Positions 15,160-18,253 of a DNA stretch of 18,253 bases are shown here, in pieces. Under the pieces are notes generated by a model. It saw nothing but the letters and a program-made list of their open reading frames with translations. It searched no databases and was not told where the DNA came from. Position 1 is the stretch's first letter; every line of letters starts with the position of its first letter. The position numbers and the translations under genes were made by a program. The stretch is from contig CAYRWE010000089.1 in assembly GCA_964427655.1 (NCBI GenBank), forward strand, positions 1 through 18,253. The letters run 5' to 3'. Source of the DNA: CAVQNQ01 sp964427655. Its GTDB lineage: Bacteria > Acidobacteriota > Terriglobia > Bryobacterales > Bryobacteraceae.

Positions 15160-15594
15160 TTAGACGCGATAGAGATCTGGCCGCCAGTTCTTGACCGCTT
15201 GCTTGATGGCGTCGGGAGCCAGCTCCTCCTCGGCCGCGCGGCGGGCCAGGGCGACGAACTCGTCGTCAGGGGCGAAGCGCAGGCCGATGATCTGGCGGAT
15301 TGTCAGCCGTTCGTCCAGCCGCTTGCCGGTGAGGACGAAATGGCGCAGGTTCTCTTCCGCGCGGATGGCGCGGTCCTGAGCCTTGAGGGCGAAGATCCGG
15401 CACAGGAAAGAAAGGATCAGCACGGCAATGGTCAGCGCCACGATGAGCGCGGCGTTGTACAGGCGTTCGTGATCGCCAAACGATTTAAATAGGTTGACCA
15501 AAGAGCCGATCAGGGTGAGAGCGAGCAGGCCCAACAATACGAAGTGGAACATGGGGACCGTTTGCCGGTGGTTGGCGTAGTTCTGCGTGGTCAT
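15160..15594 (-). CDS. DUF6526-like small membrane protein
   Basis: A 144-aa protein of a family I recall as DUF6526; function unknown. The N-terminus (MTTQNYANHRQTVPMFHF) is the characteristic start. Two hydrophobic helices follow (about residues 17-35 and 48-70), then a cytosolic helical part with FALKAQDRAIRAEENLRHF, LTIRQIIGLRFAPDDEFVALARRA and IKQAVKNWRPDLYRV. The ATG at 15594 has AAAGGAG nine bases upstream, so the extra 17 residues from an earlier in-frame start at 15645 are unlikely. It is transcribed toward the LiaF-like gene, 95 bp away, and may be monocistronic. Confidence 0.82.
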   Translation of the reverse strand: MTTQNYANHRQTVPMFHFVLLGLLALTLIGSLVNLFKSFGDHERLYNAALIVALTIAVLILSFLCRIFALKAQDRAIRAEENLRHFVLTGKRLDERLTIRQIIGLRFAPDDEFVALARRAAEEELAPDAIKQAVKNWRPDLYRV

Positions 15595-15671
15595 ATGCGG
15601 CGACTCCTTTTCCCATACAGTGTACTCTGGGATCTTCGCAACCAACCTACAGAACCGGATACGCGAGATTG

Positions 15672-15707
15672 GTTGGGAATCCCCACATGCCCGTCGCGAT
15701 TCCCAAC
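15672..15707. repeat. perfect 10-bp inverted repeat, possible operator or stem-loop
   Basis: GTTGGGAATC (15672-15681) and GATTCCCAAC (15698-15707) are exact reverse complements separated by 16 bases. There is no U-tract on either side, so an intrinsic terminator is unlikely. The repeat lies about 195 bp upstream of the redox operon and about 80 bp upstream of the DUF6526-like gene, so it could be a binding site for a dimeric regulator of either. Confidence 0.5.
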
Positions 15708-15857
15708 ACGCATCTTAACCCCTTCATTCTCTGATGGCTCATGGAGATTCTCGACGGTCGCCTGTTGTGTTTCTCGACATAGGGGTGGCGTAGGGAAATC
15801 ACACAGTCTCCAACTGCTTGAAATCGCAACAGATAAAAAGGCCTTTTCGGTCGGCTT

Positions 15858-15873
15858 TTGGCATTCCCCGTGC
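15858..15873 (+). promoter_or_regulatory. candidate sigma54 (-24/-12) promoter of the redox operon
   Basis: TTGGCATTCCCCGTGC has the invariant GG (15860-15861) and GC (15872-15873) exactly 10 bases apart, and matches the TTGGCA half fully; the -12 half is weaker (GTGC rather than TTGC). Transcription would start near 15884. A ribosome site (AAAGGA, 15888-15893) follows, nine bases before the ATG at 15903. The inverted repeat upstream would suit an enhancer-binding protein. Confidence 0.4.
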
Positions 15874-15902
15874 CCTTACAGAGGCTGAAAGGATCGACAG
15901 TT

Positions 15903-16571
15903 ATGACAGTCATTCTGGTTCTCGCGACATTCCTGGGATTCATCGTGCTGGATTATTTCCTGAACAGGCGCAAGGCTATGGCCACCGTTCCCATGCCAGC
16001 GCCGGCTGCTCCGGCCGTTCTCGGCGGAGATTACGTGGATGGTTTCCTGACCCCCGAAACCGTTTCTTACCACTTTGGCCACTGCTGGCTGATGCGGGAG
16101 CGCAAGAACCTGGTGCGGGTGGGCGCGGATGAATTTGCCGCCGCCCTGCTGGGCAAGATCGAGCGCATCGAGGTTCCCAAACCCGGCCAGTGGATCCGCC
16201 AGGGACAGAAGATCCTCTCCTTCGTCCGCGACGGCCAGAAGACCGAGATGGTCTCCCCCACGGAAGGCGAAGTCAAGGAAATCAATAGCGAAGTGCTCAA
16301 TAATCCGTCGCTTCTGCGCAGCGACCCCTACGGCAAGGGTTGGCTCGTGGCGGTGCATGTTCCCGATGAGGAGAATACCAGCCGGAATCTGGTCCCCAAA
16401 GCCCTGCTGCGGGAGTGGATGCGCGACGCTATCGAGCGCATGTATGCACGCCAGCCCATGCTGGCCGGGGCGGTTGCGGCGGATGGCGGACGCCCGGTGG
16501 ACGACCTCACGGCGGGCCTTCCCGACGCCCAGTGGAAAGAGATCACCGGCGAGTTCTTCCTCACTATTTGA
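15903..16571 (+). CDS. membrane-anchored GcvH-like protein without aligned lipoyl lysine
   Basis: A 222-aa protein. Residues 3-20 form one hydrophobic helix followed by NRRK, which by the positive-inside rule puts the rest in the cytoplasm. After an Ala/Pro linker (28-40), residues 56-150 read like the glycine-cleavage H-protein fold: VGADEFAAALLGKIERIEVPKPG, then KILSF..., SPTEGEVKEIN and DPYGKGWLV, the last matching GcvH's 'DPYGEGWL'. The lipoylated Lys of GcvH (ESVKA) aligns with Gly111; Lys113 is two residues away. It therefore may not carry lipoate, although a shifted loop could still place Lys113. A helical tail follows. No GcvT or GcvP is nearby. It precedes HybA/HybB-like genes and probably serves that redox complex rather than glycine cleavage. 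Confidence 0.75.
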   Translation: MTVILVLATFLGFIVLDYFLNRRKAMATVPMPAPAAPAVLGGDYVDGFLTPETVSYHFGHCWLMRERKNLVRVGADEFAAALLGKIERIEVPKPGQWIRQGQKILSFVRDGQKTEMVSPTEGEVKEINSEVLNNPSLLRSDPYGKGWLVAVHVPDEENTSRNLVPKALLREWMRDAIERMYARQPMLAGAVAADGGRPVDDLTAGLPDAQWKEITGEFFLTI

Positions 16572-16602
16572 GCCGGATGTAACATTTTGCTACACATTCG
16601 GC
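16572..16602 (+). repeat. intercistronic stem-loop after the GcvH-like gene
   Basis: GCCGGATGT (16572-16580) pairs with ACATTCGGC (16594-16602) in a 9-bp stem with one G-U pair and a 13-base loop. It starts right after the stop codon and has no U-tract, so it is more likely an mRNA stability or processing element, or a partial attenuator, than a full terminator. It fills most of the 65-bp gap to the HybA-like gene. Confidence 0.4.
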
Positions 16603-16636
16603 CTGAATATCTGCTAAAAAAGAGTTGAAGGTCCAT

Positions 16637-17383
16637 ATGTCCAGGGCAATACTGTACGACAGCACCCTCTGCATCGGCTGCCGCGCCTGCGAAGGCGCAT
16701 GCGCCGCGCGATGGGGCCTTCCCTACGACGACAAGATTGCCGCCGAGGAAAAGATCTCCGCGCACAAGCTCACCACCATCGAAACGCATGGGGACCGCTA
16801 CTGCCGGCGCCTCTGCATGAACTGCGTGGAGCCCGCCTGCGCGTCGGTCTGCCCGGTGGGAGCGCTCGAAAAGACGGCGCTGGGCCCGGTAGTGTACGAC
16901 GCCTCGAAGTGCATGGGCTGCCGCTATTGCATGCAGGCCTGCCCGTTCCAGGTGCCCTCCTACGAGTGGCAAAGCCGCCTGCCGCGGATGCGCAAGTGCG
17001 ACATGTGCTTCGAGCGGCAGAGCCACGGAAAGCTGACGGCCTGCGCCGAGGCATGCCCGGTGGGCGCCACGCTGAACGGCGAGCGCGAGGCCCTCATTGC
17101 CGAGGCGAAGCAGCGCCTGGCCGCCAAGCCGGATCAGTACTACCAGAAGATTTATGGCTTGACCGAGGTGGGTGGAACTTCGGTCTTCTACCTTTCGGCG
17201 GTGCCCTTCGCGCAGATCGGCTTGCGCACCGGGGTGCCTCAGGAACCGCTGCCGGAAACCACCTGGCGGGTGCTCGAACTGCTGCCGGACGTAGTCTCCA
17301 CGGGGACGGTCCTGCTAGGCGGCATCTGGTGGATCACCAATCGGCGCACGGAAGTGGCCCGGAAGGAGGGGAAGCGGGCATGA
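16637..17383 (+). CDS. HybA-like four-cluster [4Fe-4S] ferredoxin
   Basis: A 248-aa electron-transfer subunit. Sixteen cysteines are arranged for four [4Fe-4S] clusters: 12/15/18/22 (CIGCRACEGAC), 60/63/68/72, 92/95/98/102 (CMGCRYCMQAC) and 121/124/136/140. Cys56 is extra. A C-terminal hydrophobic segment (about 215-236; VVSTGTVLLGGIWWI) can anchor it, as in HybA. Unlike E. coli HybA, it starts directly with MSRAILYDSTLC and has no signal peptide. The ATG at 16637 has GAAGG five bases upstream. Its stop overlaps the ATG of the HybB-like gene (ATGA). Such subunits pass electrons between a catalytic subunit, often a [NiFe] hydrogenase, and the quinone-binding HybB/NrfD protein. Other NrfD-linked enzymes (polysulfide or thiosulfate reductases) remain possible. 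Confidence 0.87.
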   Translation: MSRAILYDSTLCIGCRACEGACAARWGLPYDDKIAAEEKISAHKLTTIETHGDRYCRRLCMNCVEPACASVCPVGALEKTALGPVVYDASKCMGCRYCMQACPFQVPSYEWQSRLPRMRKCDMCFERQSHGKLTACAEACPVGATLNGEREALIAEAKQRLAAKPDQYYQKIYGLTEVGGTSVFYLSAVPFAQIGLRTGVPQEPLPETTWRVLELLPDVVSTGTVLLGGIWWITNRRTEVARKEGKRA

Positions 17384-18253
17384 AGCTGCGGCTCCCCAAA
17401 ATCACCGTCTGGCGCGCCATTTTTGCGGCCATCCTGCTGAGCGGTCTGTACGCCACCTATCTGCGGGTGTTTTATGGCCTGGGCGGCTCGACCAACCTGA
17501 GCGATAAATTCCCGTGGGGAATCTGGATCGGCTTCGACGTCATGTGCGGCGTCGGCCTGGCTGCGGGCGGCTTCACCCTGGTGGCCATCGTCCACATCTT
17601 CAATATCGAGAAGTATAAGCCGGTGCTGCGGCCGGCCGTCCTCACCGCATTCCTCGGCTACACCCTGGTAGTGGTAGGCCTTATTTACGACTTGGGCCGC
17701 CCGGACCGCCTGTGGCACCCGCTGGTGATGTGGAACCCCCACTCGGTGATGTTCGAGGTGGCCTGGTGCGTCACGCTCTATTCCACGGTCCTGTTCCTGG
17801 AATTTCTGCCCGTGGTATTCGAGAAATTCGGCTGGCACGAACCGCTTGAATGGATCCACCGCATCTCGGTGCCGCTAATGATCCTGGGGGTGCTGCTCTC
17901 GACCCTGCACCAGAGCTCGCTCGGCACCCTGTTCCTCATTGTGCCGGAAAAGCTCTATCCGCTGTGGTACACGCCGCTGCTGCCGCTGCTGTTCTACATC
18001 TCGGCGATCGGGGTGGGGCTGGCCATGACGATCTTCGAATCCTGGCACAGCAGCCGGGCGTTCGGCCGCGCCCTGGAACTGCCGTTGCTGGCGGGCATCG
18101 CGCGCGTGCTGGCAGTGGTGATGTCGGTGTACCTGTGGATCCGCTTCCTCGATCTGCTGCATCGCAACGCCCTGGGGCTGTTGGCTAGGAACCGCACCGA
18201 GACCTGGCTGTTCGGACTGGAAATGGCGCTCATGATTGTGCCGACCATCCTGC
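17380..18253 (+). CDS. hybB: HybB/NrfD-family quinone-interacting membrane protein (3' truncated by window)
   Basis: At least 291 codons, open to the window end. The reading frame starts MKLRLPKITVWRAIFAAILL. It has repeated hydrophobic helices (about seven so far) with the HybB hallmarks FPWGIWIGFD (residues 44-53), VLFLEF, and LHQSSLGTLF with His177. These fit HybB more closely than short NrfD or ActC proteins. The family forms the membrane part of a hydrogenase or related complex and exchanges electrons with the quinone pool. HybB of hydrogenase-2 can couple this to proton movement. The ATG at 17380 overlaps the ferredoxin stop codon by four bases, and GGAAGGAGGG lies about ten bases upstream. 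The hydrogenase large and small subunits, if present, should follow to the right. Confidence 0.92.
   Translation, partial: MKLRLPKITVWRAIFAAILLSGLYATYLRVFYGLGGSTNLSDKFPWGIWIGFDVMCGVGLAAGGFTLVAIVHIFNIEKYKPVLRPAVLTAFLGYTLVVVGLIYDLGRPDRLWHPLVMWNPHSVMFEVAWCVTLYSTVLFLEFLPVVFEKFGWHEPLEWIHRISVPLMILGVLLSTLHQSSLGTLFLIVPEKLYPLWYTPLLPLLFYISAIGVGLAMTIFESWHSSRAFGRALELPLLAGIARVLAVVMSVYLWIRFLDLLHRNALGLLARNRTETWLFGLEMALMIVPTIL

Larger units (their letters stand above)
15595..15902. other. divergent intergenic region with two candidate control elements
   Basis: These 308 bp separate the leftward DUF6526-like gene from the rightward redox operon. They are visibly less GC-rich than the coding sequence. They hold a perfect 10-bp inverted repeat (15672-15707), the AT-rich palindrome AAAAGGCCTTTT (about 15836-15847), and a sigma54-like element (15858-15873). 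No RNA gene or convincing small coding region is seen. Confidence 0.6.

Noticed and set aside
15646..15943. 98-aa open frame on the minus strand in the intergenic region
   Set aside because: It runs into the start of the GcvH-like gene, has no ribosome site or recognisable domain, and covers the control elements; it is probably chance in lower-GC DNA.

Overview
This 18.25 kb window is GC-rich, densely coded bacterial chromosome. It has no rRNA, tRNA, insertion sequence, phage gene or CRISPR array that I can see. The gene mix (CarD-type RNA polymerase regulator, DUF6526-like protein, LiaF-like/LytS/LytTR signalling, flotillin-PspA operon, HybA/HybB-type proteins) and the coding style would fit an Acidobacteriota genome, possibly Solibacter/Bryobacter-like. 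That placement is inference from memory of families, not a search result.

Left part (1-4091): a complete cobalamin-dependent methionine synthase (metH, +) meets a leftward operon tail to tail. A GC-rich inverted repeat with a U-tract in the leftward direction lies between them. The leftward operon (7413 down to 3720) reads, in order: an XRE/EspR-like regulator, an NfeD-like membrane protein with a histidine-rich loop, a flotillin, PspA, and a small membrane protein with a possible PH-like domain. It looks like a self-contained membrane-stress or membrane-domain module. Its promoter has a perfect -35 and two repressor-type operators exactly two helical turns apart, so the XRE protein probably represses its own operon.

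Middle part (7509-11926): a rightward run holds a small membrane protein, a PfkB-type sugar kinase, a GT-C membrane glycosyltransferase, a YbjQ/UPF0145 protein and diaminopimelate epimerase (dapF). The last three genes overlap end to start. The DapF has Ser in place of its second catalytic Cys. A convergent carD gene with a good sigma70-type promoter follows.

Right-centre (12070-15594): a small uncharacterised protein; a LytTR response regulator (+); and, convergent with it and overlapping its 3' end by 61 bp, a LytS-type histidine kinase (-) preceded by a LiaF-like 'toast-rack' membrane protein. Together these look like an envelope-sensing two-component system. A DUF6526-like membrane protein comes next.

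Right end (15595-18253): a 308-bp divergent intergenic region carries a perfect 10-bp inverted repeat and a sigma54-like -24/-12 element. It leads into a rightward redox operon: a membrane-anchored GcvH-like protein without an aligned lipoyl lysine, a HybA-like four-cluster ferredoxin without an export signal, and a HybB/NrfD-family quinone-interacting membrane protein cut off by the window end. The catalytic subunits they serve, most likely a [NiFe] hydrogenase, should lie just outside.
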